DNA of 64,000 nucleotides from a gamma proteobacterium HdN1 (GCA_000198515.1 FP929140.1:124001-188000); one strand, 5' to 3'; positions 45,396-57,087 are shown, counted from the first letter of the stretch. The notes: generated by a model from the letters alone, not told the origin. Numbers and translations are program-made.

Positions 45396-46751
45396 ATGAG
45401 TTCAATTCGTATGATCAGTCGTAAGGAATTTTTGCGCCGTCGCCAAGCCTTGATGGAGCAGATGGAACCGGAAAGTATCGCTATTATTCCCTCGGCGCGG
45501 GATCGTTTGCGTAACCGCGATGTAGAGTACCCGTTTCGCCAAGACAGCGACTTTTTCTACTTGACGGGGTTTGATGAACCCGACGCGGTTGCCGTGCTGA
45601 TTCCTGGGCGGGAGCATGGTGAATACGTCTTGTTTTGCCGCGAACGTCACCGTGAACAAGAAATCTGGAACGGCTACCGTGCAGGGCAAGAAGGTGCGAT
45701 CAAACAGTTCGACGCCGATGATGCCTTTCCCATTGCCGATCTTGATGAGATTCTGCCGGGCCTAATTGAAGGGAAGTCGCGCGTATATTACGCCATGGGG
45801 CGCAATCCAGAATTTGATCGCCGCGTAATGGAATGGGTCAATACGATCCGCGCAAAGGTGCGCTCGGGAGCTGTGCCACCAGGAGAGTTTTTCGTGCTGG
45901 ATCATTTGCTGCATGAAATGCGCCTGTTCAAGAGCAAGGCAGAAATTGCCGTCATGGAACGGGCTGCCGAAATTTCTGCGGGCGCTCACGTTCGTGCGAT
46001 GCAAAGCTGTCGCCCTGGAATGTATGAATACCAGTTGGAAGCAGAGTATCTGCATGAATTTACGCGCGCAGGTTCACGTCTGCCGGCCTATTCCAGCATT
46101 GTGGGGGGCGGCGCGAATGCGTGCATCCTGCACTACCGTGAGAACAACGCCGAGCTTAAGGATGGCGATTTGGTGTTGGTGGACGCAGGCTGCGAGCTTG
46201 CCTACTACGCCTCGGACATCACCCGTACCTTTCCCGTAAACGGTAGGTTCTCTGCCGAGCAGCGCGCGATTTATGATTTGGTGCTCGAAGCGCAGTACGC
46301 AGCGATCAAGGCCGTAAAGCCGGGCAACCACTGGAATCATCCCCATGAAGCTGCAGTCAAGGTGATTGCGCGTGGTTTGGTGAAGTTGGGATTGTTGAAC
46401 GGTGACGTGGACACGCTTATAAAAGAAGAAAGTTATCGCCCCTTCTTTATGCACCGCACCGGCCATTGGCTAGGGATGGATGTGCATGATGTAGGAGATT
46501 ATAAAATAGGAGGCGAATGGCGCGTGCTTGAAGCCGGTATGGTGCTCACCGTTGAGCCGGGAATTTATATCGCGCTAGATAACGAGGATGTTGAAGCGCG
46601 TTGGCGCGGAATCGGCGTGCGAATTGAAGACGACGTGCTGGTAACGGGGCGTGGCCATAAGGTGCTGACCAGCGGCGTTCCCAAAGAGGCCAGTGAAATC
46701 GAAGCGCTGATGGCAAGCGCGAAGAATATCGCTCACAATCAGCGTTGCTAA
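45396..46751 (+). CDS. pepP: Xaa-Pro aminopeptidase
   Basis: 451 residues from the ATG at 45396; an ATG at 45411 is also possible and a TTG at 45342 less so. Releases N-terminal residues preceding proline. N-terminal creatinase-like domain (about 1-170), then the M24 pita-bread domain with metal ligands in [19 protein letters not shown], the histidine in [16 protein letters not shown] and RIEDD. In Pseudomonas ubiH follows; here gcvT does. Confidence 0.95.
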   Translation: MSSIRMISRKEFLRRRQALMEQMEPESIAIIPSARDRLRNRDVEYPFRQDSDFFYLTGFDEPDAVAVLIPGREHGEYVLFCRERHREQEIWNGYRAGQEGAIKQFDADDAFPIADLDEILPGLIEGKSRVYYAMGRNPEFDRRVMEWVNTIRAKVRSGAVPPGEFFVLDHLLHEMRLFKSKAEIAVMERAAEISAGAHVRAMQSCRPGMYEYQLEAEYLHEFTRAGSRLPAYSSIVGGGANACILHYRENNAELKDGDLVLVDAGCELAYYASDITRTFPVNGRFSAEQRAIYDLVLEAQYAAIKAVKPGNHWNHPHEAAVKVIARGLVKLGLLNGDVDTLIKEESYRPFFMHRTGHWLGMDVHDVGDYKIGGEWRVLEAGMVLTVEPGIYIALDNEDVEARWRGIGVRIEDDVLVTGRGHKVLTSGVPKEASEIEALMASAKNIAHNQRC

Positions 46752-46791
46752 CGCAAGACAGAAAGATTCATCGCAAGACGGAAAGATTCAT
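46752..46791. repeat. 20-bp tandem duplication before gcvT
   Basis: Copies at 46752-46771 and 46772-46791 differ at one base (CGCAAGACAG against CGCAAGACGG). Fills the space between the pepP stop and the gcvT ribosome site. Confidence 0.92.
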
Positions 46792-46806
46792 CTACAGGAG
46801 CTCCCA

Positions 46807-47889
46807 ATGGGACACAAAACGCCACTCTATTCGGCACATCTCGCCTCTCATGCAAAAATTGTGGATTTTGGCGGGTGGGACATGCCCATTCACTACGGTT
46901 CACAGATTGAGGAGCATAACGCAGTGCGCACCTCCGTCGGGATGTTTGATGTTTCTCACATGACCATCGTTGATGTGACCGGTGCCGATGCAAAGCGCTG
47001 GCTGCAAAAGCTGCTTGCGAATGACGTTGAGCGACTTCTAGAGCCAGGAAAGGCTCTGTATACCGCAATGTGCAACGAGCAGGGCGGAATAATCGACGAT
47101 CTGATCGTTTATCGGATGGCCGTTGGCTACCGAATGGTGGTAAATTGCGCGACCCGCGAAAAGGATATGGCGTGGATGCAAAAACAGTTGGTCGGTTTTG
47201 ATGCGCAGATTCGCCATCAAGATCAACTTGCGATTATTGCGGTGCAAGGGCCGCGTGCGGTGCAAAAAACGGCGGACGTTCTCGGCAATGCTTACGCAAC
47301 CGCCATCGCACAATTAAAGACATTCCACGGAATTCCTGTCGGTGAGTGGTTTATTTCCCGCACCGGCTACACGGGCGAGGACGGCTTGGAGTTAATGTTG
47401 CCGGCTGCTGCGGCAGAAAGTATTTGGCGCTCACTGTTGGAGCATGGAGTTCGCCCCTGTGGATTGGGCGCGCGCGATACCTTACGCCTTGAGGCAGGCA
47501 TGAACCTTTATGGTTCCGACATGGATGAAACCATCAGCCCACTAGAAGCGGGTATGGGCTGGACTCTGGCTTGGCAGCCAGAAATGCGCCGCTTTATCGG
47601 CCGCGATGCGCTGGAAGCTCAAAAAGCAGCCGGCGTTGCACGCGCGTTTACCGGCTTAGTAATGGCGGGTAAAGGTGTGCTGCGCGGCCATCAGAAGGTA
47701 AGAACGAGTCTTGGCGAAGGCGAAACAACGAGTGGTACTTTTTCGCCTACGCTAGGCTATGCTATTGCACTGGCACGCCTGCCCGCTGGGGCGAGCGGTG
47801 AGGCCGAGGTAGAAATTCGCGGCAAGTGGCAGCCGGTAAAAATCGTGAAGCCGCCGTTTGTGCGCAATGGCAAGTGCGTTCACTCTTGA
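46807..47889 (+). CDS. gcvT: Glycine cleavage system T protein (aminomethyltransferase)
   Basis: 360 residues. ATG preceded by AGGAG. Transfers the methylene group from lipoyl-bound aminomethyl of H protein to tetrahydrofolate with release of ammonia. [12 protein letters not shown] near 20-31, [12 protein letters not shown] near 185 and [17 protein letters not shown] near 220-236 are the family signatures. Starts the gcvT-gcvH-gcvPA-gcvPB set. Confidence 0.97.
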   Translation: MGHKTPLYSAHLASHAKIVDFGGWDMPIHYGSQIEEHNAVRTSVGMFDVSHMTIVDVTGADAKRWLQKLLANDVERLLEPGKALYTAMCNEQGGIIDDLIVYRMAVGYRMVVNCATREKDMAWMQKQLVGFDAQIRHQDQLAIIAVQGPRAVQKTADVLGNAYATAIAQLKTFHGIPVGEWFISRTGYTGEDGLELMLPAAAAESIWRSLLEHGVRPCGLGARDTLRLEAGMNLYGSDMDETISPLEAGMGWTLAWQPEMRRFIGRDALEAQKAAGVARAFTGLVMAGKGVLRGHQKVRTSLGEGETTSGTFSPTLGYAIALARLPAGASGEAEVEIRGKWQPVKIVKPPFVRNGKCVHS

Positions 47890-47995
47890 TGGGTGACTGA
47901 GTGCGAGCAAAACGCGCGAACCAGTAAATGCTGGCGAAGTGTGAACCTATTCCATTAACCATTTGACTCTGTTTATTGTTTGAGGACTACCCACG

Positions 47996-48406
47996 ATGAG
48001 TGAAATACCCAGCGAACTGCGTTTCATGGCCAGCCATGAATGGATTCGTGTCGAAAACGATGGCACCGCATATGTCGGTATCAGTGACCATGCTCAAAGT
48101 GCCCTGGGCGATTTGGTGTATGTAGAATTGCCCGAAGTGGGTGATACAATTACCGCCGGCGACGAAGCAGGCGTAGTAGAGTCGGTGAAAGCCGCATCTG
48201 ACATTTATGCGCCGCTGACCGGCGAGGTCGTTGCGATCAATGAAGCGCTCAATGATAATCCTGAGCTTGTAAACAGCGATCCATACGGTGATGGCTGGAT
48301 TTACCGTATTCGAATGGCGGATCCGGAAGAGCTTGAAGATTTGTTGAGCGCAGAAGAGTACGCTGAACAAATCGAAGAAGAAGCAGACGATCAGGCCGAA
48401 GACTAA
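47996..48406 (+). CDS. gcvH: Glycine cleavage system H protein
   Basis: 136 residues. Lipoyl carrier; the modified lysine is K65 in [10 protein letters not shown]. Normal length plus an acidic C-terminal tail. Followed by a strong intrinsic terminator, so gcvPA probably has its own promoter. Confidence 0.97.
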   Translation: MSEIPSELRFMASHEWIRVENDGTAYVGISDHAQSALGDLVYVELPEVGDTITAGDEAGVVESVKAASDIYAPLTGEVVAINEALNDNPELVNSDPYGDGWIYRIRMADPEELEDLLSAEEYAEQIEEEADDQAED

Positions 48407-48433
48407 GGCGGATCGGTGGCAGGCCACGCGGGA

Positions 48434-48459
48434 AACGGGCTCACCACGAGCCCGTTTTT
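48434..48459 (+). terminator. Rho-independent terminator after gcvH
   Basis: 9-bp GC-rich stem (48434-48442 with 48448-48456), 5-nt loop, then TTT continuing the T-run. Located 28 nt after the gcvH stop. Confidence 0.88.
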
Positions 48460-48533
48460 CGTTTGCGCGTGCCTCACCGTTATCATCCACTTTTAAAAAG
48501 CGGGCTTTTGGGCCCCGTTGATGAGGTTGTGTT

Positions 48534-49892
48534 ATGCCGTATGTCCCTCACACTGATGAGGATGTTCGTATCATGCTGGACACCATTGGGGTGGCAAGCA
48601 TTGATGCGCTCTTTGATGAAATCCCTGCCGAAATTCGCGCCAAACCTTTGCTGGAGATTCCTTCCGGCCGAACCGAAATGGACGTCACACGACTGGTAGG
48701 CGAGCGGGCGGCAGCGGATGGCAACGTCATTAACTTCCTCGGTGCGGGCGCTTACGAACATCATATTCCAGCGGCGGTGTGGGACATTATTTCGCGCGGC
48801 GAATTCATGACCGCCTACACCCCCTATCAGGCCGAGGCCAGCCAAGGCACTCTGCAGGTGATTTACGAATTTCAGTCCTTGATGGCGCATCTGACTGCGA
48901 TGGACGTGTCGAATGCCTCTCTGTACGACGGAGGCTCTGCGCTTGCGGAGGCGGCGCTGATGGCGGTGCGCGCCAATCGAAAGTCTCAGTCAGGCCGCGT
49001 GCTGGTGCTGGAGAACGTCAATCCGTTTTATTGTGATGCGGCGCGAAATATCGTCGGCAATCAACACATTGAAATCGTCAAAGTTCCTTTCGATGCGACC
49101 ACCGGCAATGTGGATCAGGCGGCGCTCGATGCCTATGCTGGGCAGGATTTTGCTGCGCTCGTTGTGGCCATGCCCAGCTTTTTCGGCACCTTGGAGGATG
49201 TTCACGCCCTGACCGATTGGGCGCACGCCAACCGTATGTTGATGGTTGCGGTCGTCAACCCGACGGCGCTTGCCGTGCTTACACCACCAGGCGAATGGGG
49301 GCAGAAAGGCGCGGATATCGTGGTTGGAGAAGGCCAGCCGCTCGGCGTGCCACTGTCTTCAGGTGGCCCTTATGTCGGGTTTATTTGCTGCCGAAACGAG
49401 ATTGTGCGCCAGTTACCGGGCCGGATTATCGGGCGCACGGTGGATCTGGAGGGCAAACGCGGTTTTACGCTTACCTTGCAGGCGCGTGAGCAACATATTC
49501 GCCGCTCGAAGGCGACATCGAATATCTGTACCAACCAAGGCTTGGCGATGGCCGCAGCAACGATCTATTTGAGCCTGCTGGGTGCGGAAGGTCTTGCCCG
49601 CGTTGCGCAAGCCTGTCATGCGAATACACGCAAGCTGATCGCAAGCTTGAGTGAGATTCCTGGCGTATCGGTTGCTCATCAAAGCGCGTTTTTTCACGAA
49701 GCTGTGTTGCGCTTGCCCAAAAATGCTGCAGAAGTCGTTGCGGCGCTTGCAGAACAACGGATTGCGGGTGGTTTGGCTTTAGGGGAGTTTTTTCCCGACC
49801 ACGAAAATGCGCTGCTGGTTTGCGCCACAGAAATGCGTAACGATGCAGACATCGCACGTTACCAAGCGGCCTTGCGCCAGATTTTGGCGTAA
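48534..49892 (+). CDS. gcvPA: Glycine dehydrogenase (decarboxylating) subunit 1
   Basis: 452 residues, the N-terminal half of glycine decarboxylase as a separate subunit. Begins [28 protein letters not shown] near 65 and [14 protein letters not shown] near 96 are typical. PLP is held by the other subunit. Most Pseudomonas relatives have one fused gcvP of about 950 residues, so the split form is notable. 14 nt before gcvPB. Confidence 0.95.
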   Translation: MPYVPHTDEDVRIMLDTIGVASIDALFDEIPAEIRAKPLLEIPSGRTEMDVTRLVGERAAADGNVINFLGAGAYEHHIPAAVWDIISRGEFMTAYTPYQAEASQGTLQVIYEFQSLMAHLTAMDVSNASLYDGGSALAEAALMAVRANRKSQSGRVLVLENVNPFYCDAARNIVGNQHIEIVKVPFDATTGNVDQAALDAYAGQDFAALVVAMPSFFGTLEDVHALTDWAHANRMLMVAVVNPTALAVLTPPGEWGQKGADIVVGEGQPLGVPLSSGGPYVGFICCRNEIVRQLPGRIIGRTVDLEGKRGFTLTLQAREQHIRRSKATSNICTNQGLAMAAATIYLSLLGAEGLARVAQACHANTRKLIASLSEIPGVSVAHQSAFFHEAVLRLPKNAAEVVAALAEQRIAGGLALGEFFPDHENALLVCATEMRNDADIARYQAALRQILA

Positions 49893-49906
49893 CAGGAGAA
49901 TTTTTT

Positions 49907-51376
49907 ATGCTAATTTTTGAACGAGGCCAAGCAGGCCGTCGCGCTGTAGCACAAGCACCCTCTACAACCGACGATCTGCACGACATTCCCGCCGCGCTAC
50001 AGCGCAAGCAAAAGCCGCTTTTGCCGGAAGTGGGCGAAATGCAGGTGGTACGCCATTACACGAATCTATCCCGCAAAAACTTTTCGATCGACACCCATTT
50101 TTATCCCTTGGGTAGTTGTACGATGAAATACAACCCGCGTGGCGCCCACCGTGCGGCAATGCAGGCGGGGTTTTTGGGGCGTCACCCCTTGGCGCACGAA
50201 TCCATCAGCCAGGGCTTTTTGGCCTGCTTGTATGAATTGCAGGAAGTCCTGAAAGGCGTCACCGGCATGAAGGGCGTCTCGCTCACGCCAATGGCTGGCG
50301 CGCAGGGCGAATTTGCCGGCGTCGCGATGATTCGCGCTTATCACGAAGCGCGTAAAGATCATGAGCGCAAAGAAATCCTCATCCCCTCCGCAGCACACGG
50401 CACAAACCCCGCAACGGCAGTGATGTGCGGCTATAAGGTACGCGAAATTCCGGTAAACGACGAAGGCGATGTCGACGTAGACGCGTTGCGGGACGCGGTA
50501 GGCCCCCAAACGGCCGGCCTTATGATGACCAATCCGTCCACTTGCGGTGTTTTTGAGCGCAGCGTTCGGGAAATTGCCGAGATCGTCCACGCTGCCGGTG
50601 GGTTGCTGTATTACGATGGTGCGAACCTCAATGCGATTCTTGGCAAAGTAAGGCCGGGCGACATGGGCTTTGACGTGATGCACATGAACCTGCATAAAAC
50701 GTTTGCGACACCACATGGCGGCGGCGGCCCAGGTGCGGGCCCCGTGGGGGTTGGAGAGCGCTTGTTGCCCTATCTGCCGATTCCGATGGTCGGCAAGGAC
50801 GAGATTGAGGGCAAGCCGCGCTATCGCTGGCTTACCGAAGCAGACATTCCGCAAACCATCGGCCGCCTTTCGACGTTTATGGGCAATGCGGGCGTCTTGT
50901 TGCGCGCACATTACTATGCAAGCGTGCTGGGGCGTGAAGGTTTGCTGCGCGTGGGTGAGTTTTCGACCTTGAACGCTAACTACCTGATGAAAAAAGTGCA
51001 GGATGCCGGCTTCCAGCTCGCCTATCCAAAGCGCCGCGCCACCCACGAATTTATTATCACCCTGAATAAGCAGGCGAAAGAGCTGCACGTTTCTGCAATG
51101 GATTTTGCCAAGCGGATTCTCGACTATGGCTACCATGCCCCCACTACCTACTTCCCGCTGCTGATTCCGGAGTGCTGGTTGATTGAGCCTACTGAAACTG
51201 AGTCGCGGGATGAGCTGGATGGCTTTGTGAAAGCGATGGTGCAAATCCAGGCCGAGGCAGAAAACAATCCGGAGCTGGTTCGCGGTGCACCCTATTCGCA
51301 GCCGGTTCGGCGTCTAGACGATGTGCGTGCCGCACGAGAACTGGATTTGGTGTGGCGTCCAACGGCGGAACAGTAA
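49907..51376 (+). CDS. gcvPB: Glycine dehydrogenase (decarboxylating) subunit 2
   Basis: 489 residues. AGGAG lies upstream of the ATG. PLP-binding lysine near residue 264 in [15 protein letters not shown]. Early segment [16 protein letters not shown] near 62-77 matches the family. With GcvPA it decarboxylates glycine and loads aminomethyl on GcvH. Confidence 0.96.
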   Translation: MLIFERGQAGRRAVAQAPSTTDDLHDIPAALQRKQKPLLPEVGEMQVVRHYTNLSRKNFSIDTHFYPLGSCTMKYNPRGAHRAAMQAGFLGRHPLAHESISQGFLACLYELQEVLKGVTGMKGVSLTPMAGAQGEFAGVAMIRAYHEARKDHERKEILIPSAAHGTNPATAVMCGYKVREIPVNDEGDVDVDALRDAVGPQTAGLMMTNPSTCGVFERSVREIAEIVHAAGGLLYYDGANLNAILGKVRPGDMGFDVMHMNLHKTFATPHGGGGPGAGPVGVGERLLPYLPIPMVGKDEIEGKPRYRWLTEADIPQTIGRLSTFMGNAGVLLRAHYYASVLGREGLLRVGEFSTLNANYLMKKVQDAGFQLAYPKRRATHEFIITLNKQAKELHVSAMDFAKRILDYGYHAPTTYFPLLIPECWLIEPTETESRDELDGFVKAMVQIQAEAENNPELVRGAPYSQPVRRLDDVRAARELDLVWRPTAEQ

Positions 51377-51382
51377 GCCTCT

Positions 51383-52666
51383 ATGTTGTACGCAAACCGC
51401 GCATCTTCGCACTTGAACCGCCAATGCCAGTGTGTGACCCTGGATCGGGAGCGTTTGGTTTCGGTGCTGGATGCGCAGGCGAATCGTCCGGGATTCGGTG
51501 TGCAGTTGTTACAAAGCCACCCACATCTGTTTTCCAGCACGTCGACCTTTGTCAGTGAAGACCATCTTTTCCAAGTGCAGGCTCTTGTTGATGCGGTGCG
51601 GCGGCTCGCAGCGCACCCAAGTTTTCAGGAATATGTATTTTCTCGTGCCGATCCTGCGGCGCGAGTTTCGGTGCCTTACGAGAGCGTATTTTTCGGCTAC
51701 GATTTTCATATTGATCCAGAAGGCCCGAAACTCATCGAGATCAACACCAATGCGGGGGGTGCCTTGCTGAATGCAGCTCTCCAGCACGCCCAACATCAGT
51801 GCGGCGAGCGTGTCGGCTTATGGCGCGATGGTACTGGGGCGGATGTAGAGAGCAAATTTCTTGCGATGTTTCGCCGCGAATGGCAGCTTGCGCGTGGCGA
51901 TCAACCGCTGAACACGGTTGCGATTGTTGATTCCAGCCCAGAGCAGCAGGGGCTTTATGCAGAGTTTTTGCTGTTCCAGCAGTTGTTTGAGCAAGACGGC
52001 ATTCAAGCGCTAATCTTATCGCCCGAGCAACTCTCATTTCTGGACGGCCGCTTGTGGGGTGCGTCTACGCCCATTGATTTGATTTACAATCGGCTCACCG
52101 ATTTCTATTTTACCGATCCTGCTCACGCAGCCTTGCGCGCCGCATGGATGGAGGATGCCTGCGTTATTACGCCTCACCCGCGTGCACATGCGTTATATGC
52201 AGACAAGCGTAATCTAATCGTTATGGGCGACCGCGACTTGCTGCGCATATGGGGTGTTAGCGAGCTGGATTGCGATATTTTTGCGCGCTGCGTTCCGCAG
52301 ACGATTGCGGTCGATCTAGTGGATGCCGATGTACTTTGGCAAGAACGTAAGCGTTATTTTTTCAAGCCTGCGCAAGGATTTGGGAGTAAGGCTGCGTATC
52401 GCGGCGACAAGCTCACCCGAAAAACCTTTGATGCGCTCTTGGCCGCGGGCGATTATGTTGCCCAGCATTTTAGCCCACCAGGAGAGCGCATGCTAAGCGT
52501 TGCTGGGGAAGCAAATGCGCTAAAATACGATTTAAGAGCGTATGTGTATGAGCGCGACATTCAGTTGTTGGCAGCGAGGCTTTATCAAGGGCAAACTACC
52601 AATATGCGCACCGAAGGTGGTGGTTTCTCGTCGGTAACGGTCGTCCCGGATGAGCCGCAGGGTTGA
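51383..52666 (+). CDS. ATP-grasp-like protein of unknown function
   Basis: 427 residues, 6 nt after gcvPB and so probably co-transcribed. FFGYDFHI and [15 protein letters not shown] (about 112-138) have the look of an ATP-grasp metal site; [17 protein letters not shown] near 327-343 resembles a nucleotide-binding loop, and YDLRAYVY and [16 protein letters not shown] close the domain. The order of motifs suggests a rearranged ATP-grasp fold. I recognise it as a conserved uncharacterised family, not as a named ligase. A carboxylate-amine ligase is the best guess. The start lacks a strong ribosome site. Confidence 0.65.
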
Positions 52667-52712
52667 GCTCTTCTCCAGGTGTTTATTTTCTACTATTTCC
52701 AGAGGCTTTGTT

Positions 52713-53507
52713 ATGGCTAGCTTGATGATTAAATGTTCAGAAAAAGCCTCTTCAAAAGGTGGCGTGTTGCAGGCGGAGTCTCGGCAGAAAAATTCAGGAA
52801 AAAAATCGGTGCAAGGCGCACTGCTAGCGCTGTCTCTCGTTGCGCTGGGTGGTTGCAAGCTCAACGTCTCAGTTTCTGGGGAAGGGTTAGTAACTTCGGA
52901 TAACGGAAAAATTGAGTGCCCAGGGAAATGTAAGGCCAGCCTGAAGCGGGGCAAAGAGATCACCCTAACGGCAGCCGCCGCAGAAGGAAGCTATTTTGCC
53001 GGTTGGCAGGGCTGCCATGAGGTCAATGAGACCCTGTGTACGGTGGTGGGGAGCACCAGTAACCGGCGCGTAACGGCGAGCTTTGCGAGCGATGCAGTGC
53101 TTGAGGAAGCCAAACTTTCCAACGATCTGAAAAACTGCTTGATTGATCAAAAATACGATTTACAGGAGAAAACATCGGCGGTAACAAGCCTGTCTTGTGA
53201 CGGCACTATTGTGGATTTCGGCGGAAATTTCGATCCTGCCGGAGTCAACCTGCTGGCTAGCCTTACTGAACTGGAGATTCGTAACACTACGCTGGATAGC
53301 CTGCGCTTAATTAGCTCGCTCAGTAATCTGAAAACCTTAAAGCTGGTCAACCTTGGGCTATCGGACGTTTCGGAACTGCTAAAGCTTCCGGTTGGCAATC
53401 TCAAAACGCTTGATCTGCAAGAGAACCCATCCTTGGACTGCATTACGGTAGGGGCCTTGCGCGAGCGATTTGGCTATAGCAATGTGTACGCGTCTCTATG
53501 TAACTGA
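52713..53507 (+). CDS. Leucine-rich-repeat lipoprotein
   Basis: 264 residues from the ATG at 52713 (AGAGG upstream; longer in-frame start at 52650 overlaps the ATP-grasp gene). Hydrophobic helix with lipobox LGGC (Cys48) after an unusually long n-region. Residues about 50-125 look like a divergent InlB B-type repeat (GEGLVTSDNG, CPGKC, FAGWQGC). Residues 160-250 have leucine-rich spacing (LTELEIRN, LKTLKLVN, LKTLDLQEN). Probably a surface or periplasmic binding protein; partner unknown. Confidence 0.72.
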   Translation: MASLMIKCSEKASSKGGVLQAESRQKNSGKKSVQGALLALSLVALGGCKLNVSVSGEGLVTSDNGKIECPGKCKASLKRGKEITLTAAAAEGSYFAGWQGCHEVNETLCTVVGSTSNRRVTASFASDAVLEEAKLSNDLKNCLIDQKYDLQEKTSAVTSLSCDGTIVDFGGNFDPAGVNLLASLTELEIRNTTLDSLRLISSLSNLKTLKLVNLGLSDVSELLKLPVGNLKTLDLQENPSLDCITVGALRERFGYSNVYASLCN

Positions 53508-53558
53508 AGACTGTAACTGAAGCCGCGAACCACTTTTGATGGTGCCGCCCAAGAAAAC

Positions 53559-53607
53559 AAAAGCTGCTGCGCTCCCGTAGTGTTTACTTGAGCGCAGCAG
53601 CTTTTTT
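53559..53607. terminator. Bidirectional intrinsic terminator
   Basis: 16-bp perfect stem (53559-53574 with 53590-53605), 15-nt loop, A-run on the left and T-run on the right. It lies between the convergent lipoprotein and tex genes and can serve both. Confidence 0.92.
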
Positions 53608-53629
53608 GTGAGCGAACGCCAGCTGGCAA

Positions 53630-55993
53630 TCAGCTCTTGATCTGTTTCGCTTTTGCGAACAAATCAGCAAACGATGTGCCTTTCATTGCCGGTTCGGGTT
53701 GACGTGCGGCGGCTGGGCGGCGGCCTTCGTTTTTGCCGGTGTTTTTGGGTTCGGACGATGGTCGGCCCGCGCCTTTGCCCCCGAATTTTTGTGGAGCGCC
53801 TTTATTTCCGGTAGTGACTTGGCCAACAGGTTCATCCATGCGCATGCTTAGGCCGATGCGTTTACGTGGAATGTCGATTTCCACCACCTTGACCTTGACG
53901 ATATCACCAGCCTTTACGACTTCATGCGGGTCTTTAACGAATTTATCGGAAAGCACCGAAATGTGTACAAGGCCGTCTTGGTGAACGCCGATGTCTACGA
54001 AGGCGCCGAAGTTGGTGACGTTGGTCACGCAACCTTCTAGGGTCATGCCGGGTTTCAGGTCTTCAAGAGATTCTACGCCGTCCTTGAATTGAGCCATGCG
54101 AAACTCTGGGCGTGGGTCGCGGCCCGGCTTTTCCAGTTCCTTGAGAATGTCGGTGATGGTGGGAATACCGAATTTTTCGGTGACGAAATCTGCGGCTTTG
54201 ACTTGACGTAAAAAGTTGCTGTCGCCAATGACGGTGCGTGGCTCGCGTTCGTATTTCTGGGCAATTCGCTCTACGAGCGGATACGCTTCCGGGTGAACGG
54301 CAGAACGATCCAAGGGATTGTCGCCGTTCATGACGCGTAAGAAACCGGCCGCCTGTTCAAACGTTTTTTCGCCCAATCGCGGCACTTGCTTGAGTGCATC
54401 ACGGGAAGTGAACGCACCGTTTTTGTTGCGGAATGCGACGATGTTGCCGGCAATGGTTTTATTCAGGCCAGAAATTCGCGCCAACAACGGTTCGGATGCG
54501 GTGTTCACATCTACGCCGACACCGTTTACGCAATCTTCTACCACTGCGTCCAGGGTGCGCGCCAGTTTGCTTTGCGAAACGTCATGCTGGTATTGGCCAA
54601 CGCCAATGGCTTTCGGGTCAATTTTTACCAGTTCGGCTAACGGGTCTTGTAGGCGGCGAGCGATCGAAACAGCGCCGCGATAGCTTACGTCTAGCTTTGG
54701 AAATTCGCGTGCGGCAAATTCGGACGCGGAATAGACGGAAGCACCGGCTTCGCTCACGACGATTTTTTGCGCCTTGATGTCGGGGTGTTGCTTGAGTAGG
54801 TCAGCAGCGAGGCGGTCGGTTTCACGGGAAGCAGTGCCGTTGCCGATGCTGATCAAATCTACGTTGTATTTTTTGCATAACGCGGCAAGTACGGCAAGGC
54901 TGCCGTCCCAGTCGTTGCGCGGCGCGTGGGGGAAAATTGCGCAGTGTTGCAGCAGTTGCCCAGTGGCATCCACAACCACTACCTTCACGCCAGTACGCAG
55001 GCCCGGATCGAGGCCCAGCGTTGCTTTTGGGCCCGCCGGTGCGGCCATAAGCAGGTCGTTTAGATTGCGCGAGAAAACGTGGATGGCTTCTTCCTCCGCT
55101 TTTTCGCGCAGATCGGCCAGCAGCTCTGCTTCGAGGTGGGAAAGCAGTTTCACTTTCCACGTCCAGCGCACAACGTCTTGCAGCCATGCGTCGGCGGCGC
55201 GGCCTTGATCCTGAATGCTAACGTGCTGGGCAATCATGGGTTCACACGGGTGGCGCTGCAGCTCGGCTTCGTTGTCGAGCGCGAGCGCAACTTGCAGGAT
55301 TCCTTCGTTGCGGCCCCGAAAAATCGCAAGAGCACGGTGGGAGGGTGTGTCGCGCAGGGTTTCTTTGTGGTCGAAGTAGTCGCGGAACTTGGCTCCGGCT
55401 TCTTCTTTGCCTTCTGCCACTTTTGCCGTGATCAGGGCGTGATCGTGCAGGAATTGGCGCAGTTTGCCGAGTAGTTCGGCATCTTCGCTGAAGCGTTCCA
55501 TCAGAATGTGGCGGGCGCCTTCGAGCACTGCTTTGGTGTCTGCGAAGCCTTTTTCGGGGTTCAAAAAGTTTGCGGCCAGCGCTTCAGGGGCTTGGCTTGG
55601 GTCTTGGTAGAGCGAGAGGGCGAGCGGCTCAAGCCCCGCCTCGCGGGCAATCATCGCCTTGGTGCGACGTTTGGGCTTGTAGGGGAGGTAGAGGTCTTCA
55701 AGCCGGTTCTTGGTATCGGCAGCTCGAATGGAGGCTTCGAGTTCTGGGGTTAGCTTGCCCTGTTCCTCAATGCTCTTGAGGATGACGCCACGACGCTCTT
55801 CCATCTCGCGGAGGTAGTACAGGCGCTCCTCCAGAGTACGGAGCTGGGTATCATCAAGACCGTCGGTCACCTCTTTGCGATAGCGGGCGATAAACGGTAC
55901 GGTGGCGCCTTCGTCCAGCAAGGTGACGGTGGCGGCCACTTGGGTTTCCTTGACTCCCAGCTCTTGGGCGATGGTTTGGGTAATTTGGCTCAT
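53630..55993 (-). CDS. tex: Transcription accessory protein Tex
   Basis: 787 residues. RNA-binding factor of the Tex/Spt6 family. Order: helical N-terminal Tex domain, YqgF-like domain ([17 protein letters not shown] near 328), helix-hairpin-helix region with VGVDVNTAS near 497, and S1 domain about 650-720 ([17 protein letters not shown]). The tail after 725 is basic and low-complexity. Divergent from ompR, as in Pseudomonas. Confidence 0.97.
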   Translation of the reverse strand: MSQITQTIAQELGVKETQVAATVTLLDEGATVPFIARYRKEVTDGLDDTQLRTLEERLYYLREMEERRGVILKSIEEQGKLTPELEASIRAADTKNRLEDLYLPYKPKRRTKAMIAREAGLEPLALSLYQDPSQAPEALAANFLNPEKGFADTKAVLEGARHILMERFSEDAELLGKLRQFLHDHALITAKVAEGKEEAGAKFRDYFDHKETLRDTPSHRALAIFRGRNEGILQVALALDNEAELQRHPCEPMIAQHVSIQDQGRAADAWLQDVVRWTWKVKLLSHLEAELLADLREKAEEEAIHVFSRNLNDLLMAAPAGPKATLGLDPGLRTGVKVVVVDATGQLLQHCAIFPHAPRNDWDGSLAVLAALCKKYNVDLISIGNGTASRETDRLAADLLKQHPDIKAQKIVVSEAGASVYSASEFAAREFPKLDVSYRGAVSIARRLQDPLAELVKIDPKAIGVGQYQHDVSQSKLARTLDAVVEDCVNGVGVDVNTASEPLLARISGLNKTIAGNIVAFRNKNGAFTSRDALKQVPRLGEKTFEQAAGFLRVMNGDNPLDRSAVHPEAYPLVERIAQKYEREPRTVIGDSNFLRQVKAADFVTEKFGIPTITDILKELEKPGRDPRPEFRMAQFKDGVESLEDLKPGMTLEGCVTNVTNFGAFVDIGVHQDGLVHISVLSDKFVKDPHEVVKAGDIVKVKVVEIDIPRKRIGLSMRMDEPVGQVTTGNKGAPQKFGGKGAGRPSSEPKNTGKNEGRRPAAARQPEPAMKGTSFADLFAKAKQIKS

Positions 55994-56304
55994 GTTGGGT
56001 TACTCATCTGTCTCAAGGCGTGCGTGGTGCGAAAAAAGGCTCATTATACTCATGATTTCAAAGCGTGGTATGCCGAAAGACACCTAGGTTTTGTTTGGGT
56101 GTCTGTTGCGTTTCGAACGCGTCTGCAAGGGCGTTGTCAATCCTTGTAACAAATCCATGCCTGACTTTTTTTTCACCACCCATTAGGGTGTAGACTTCGC
56201 AGTAGATCTGCGCATTTTCAGATTGACCGTAGGTGTGTTTCACTCGCTTGGCGTAAGCCTCGTGTAGACAGTTTTTCGTGTTGGGTCGATTTTTATTTCG
56301 ATCG

Positions 56305-56350
56305 CTTTTCATGGTTAGGTAGCTTTTCGTGGTTAGGTAGCTTTTCATGG
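56305..56350. repeat. 18-bp tandem repeat ending in the ompR start codon
   Basis: Copies at 56305-56322 and 56323-56340, then 10 bp of a third (56341-56350) that contains the ompR ATG. Each full copy carries ATG or GTG followed by GTT AGG TAG, so each is a three-codon reading frame with an AGGTAG that can pair with 16S RNA before the next start. The 353-bp tex-ompR gap has no other feature I can name. Confidence 0.9.
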
Positions 56351-57087
56351 TCGAACTATCCGTATCTACAGAATTACAGCCCCGCATTCTTGTGGTGGAT
56401 GATGATGCCCGCTTGCGCTCGCTGCTGCAGCGTTATCTGGAGGAACAAGGTTATGCCGTCAAGGCGGTTGCCGACGCGCCACAGATGGACAAAGCGCTTT
56501 CGCGCGAACTGTACAACCTGATGGTGCTGGATTTAATGCTGCCGGGTGAGGATGGTTTGTCGATCTGCCGCCGTCTGCGTGAGGCGACCAACCGTATCCC
56601 CATTATCATGTTAACCGCCAAGGGGGATGATAACGATCGCATTAACGGTCTCGATGCGGGTGCGGATGATTATCTGCCCAAACCTTTCAACCCTCGCGAG
56701 CTGATGGCACGCATTAAAGCGGTGCTGCGTCGTCAGGTAAAAGAACTGCCCGGTGCGCCGAGCCAGTCGGATGAGAGCGTAGAGTTCGGCCCTTATGCGC
56801 TGGATCTATCCACCCGCGCACTGACCAAGCATGGGGAGAGCGTGGCGTTAACGACGGGAGAATTTGCTGTTTTGAAAGCGCTGGTGCAACACCCGCGCGA
56901 ACCGCTCACCCGCGATAAGCTGATGAATCTTGCGCGTGGGCGTGAGTGGAGTGCCATGGAACGCAGTATTGACGTGCAGGTCTCGCGCCTGCGACGTTTG
57001 ATTGAGGATGATCCGTCGAACGCGCGCTATATCCAAACCGTGTGGGGAGTTGGATATGTATTTGTGCCCGATGGCCAAAGCAAATAA
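56347..57087 (+). CDS. ompR: Response regulator OmpR
   Basis: 246 residues. Receiver domain with the acidic triad D18-D20 and phospho-acceptor D62, switch MLTAKG, then a winged-helix DNA-binding domain (about 140-240). Partner of the EnvZ kinase 90 nt downstream; osmotic and envelope regulation in relatives. The start codon is in the last unit of a tandem repeat. Confidence 0.95.
   Translation: MVELSVSTELQPRILVVDDDARLRSLLQRYLEEQGYAVKAVADAPQMDKALSRELYNLMVLDLMLPGEDGLSICRRLREATNRIPIIMLTAKGDDNDRINGLDAGADDYLPKPFNPRELMARIKAVLRRQVKELPGAPSQSDESVEFGPYALDLSTRALTKHGESVALTTGEFAVLKALVQHPREPLTRDKLMNLARGREWSAMERSIDVQVSRLRRLIEDDPSNARYIQTVWGVGYVFVPDGQSK

Noticed and set aside
46752-46806. Glycine riboswitch before gcvT
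   Set aside because: The gap is only about 55 bp and consists of a tandem duplication; there is no room for the aptamer. None was seen before gcvPA either.
50066-51244. Long minus-strand open frame of 392 codons
   Set aside because: Lies wholly opposite gcvPB, shows no family motif, and arises from the third-position composition of that gene.
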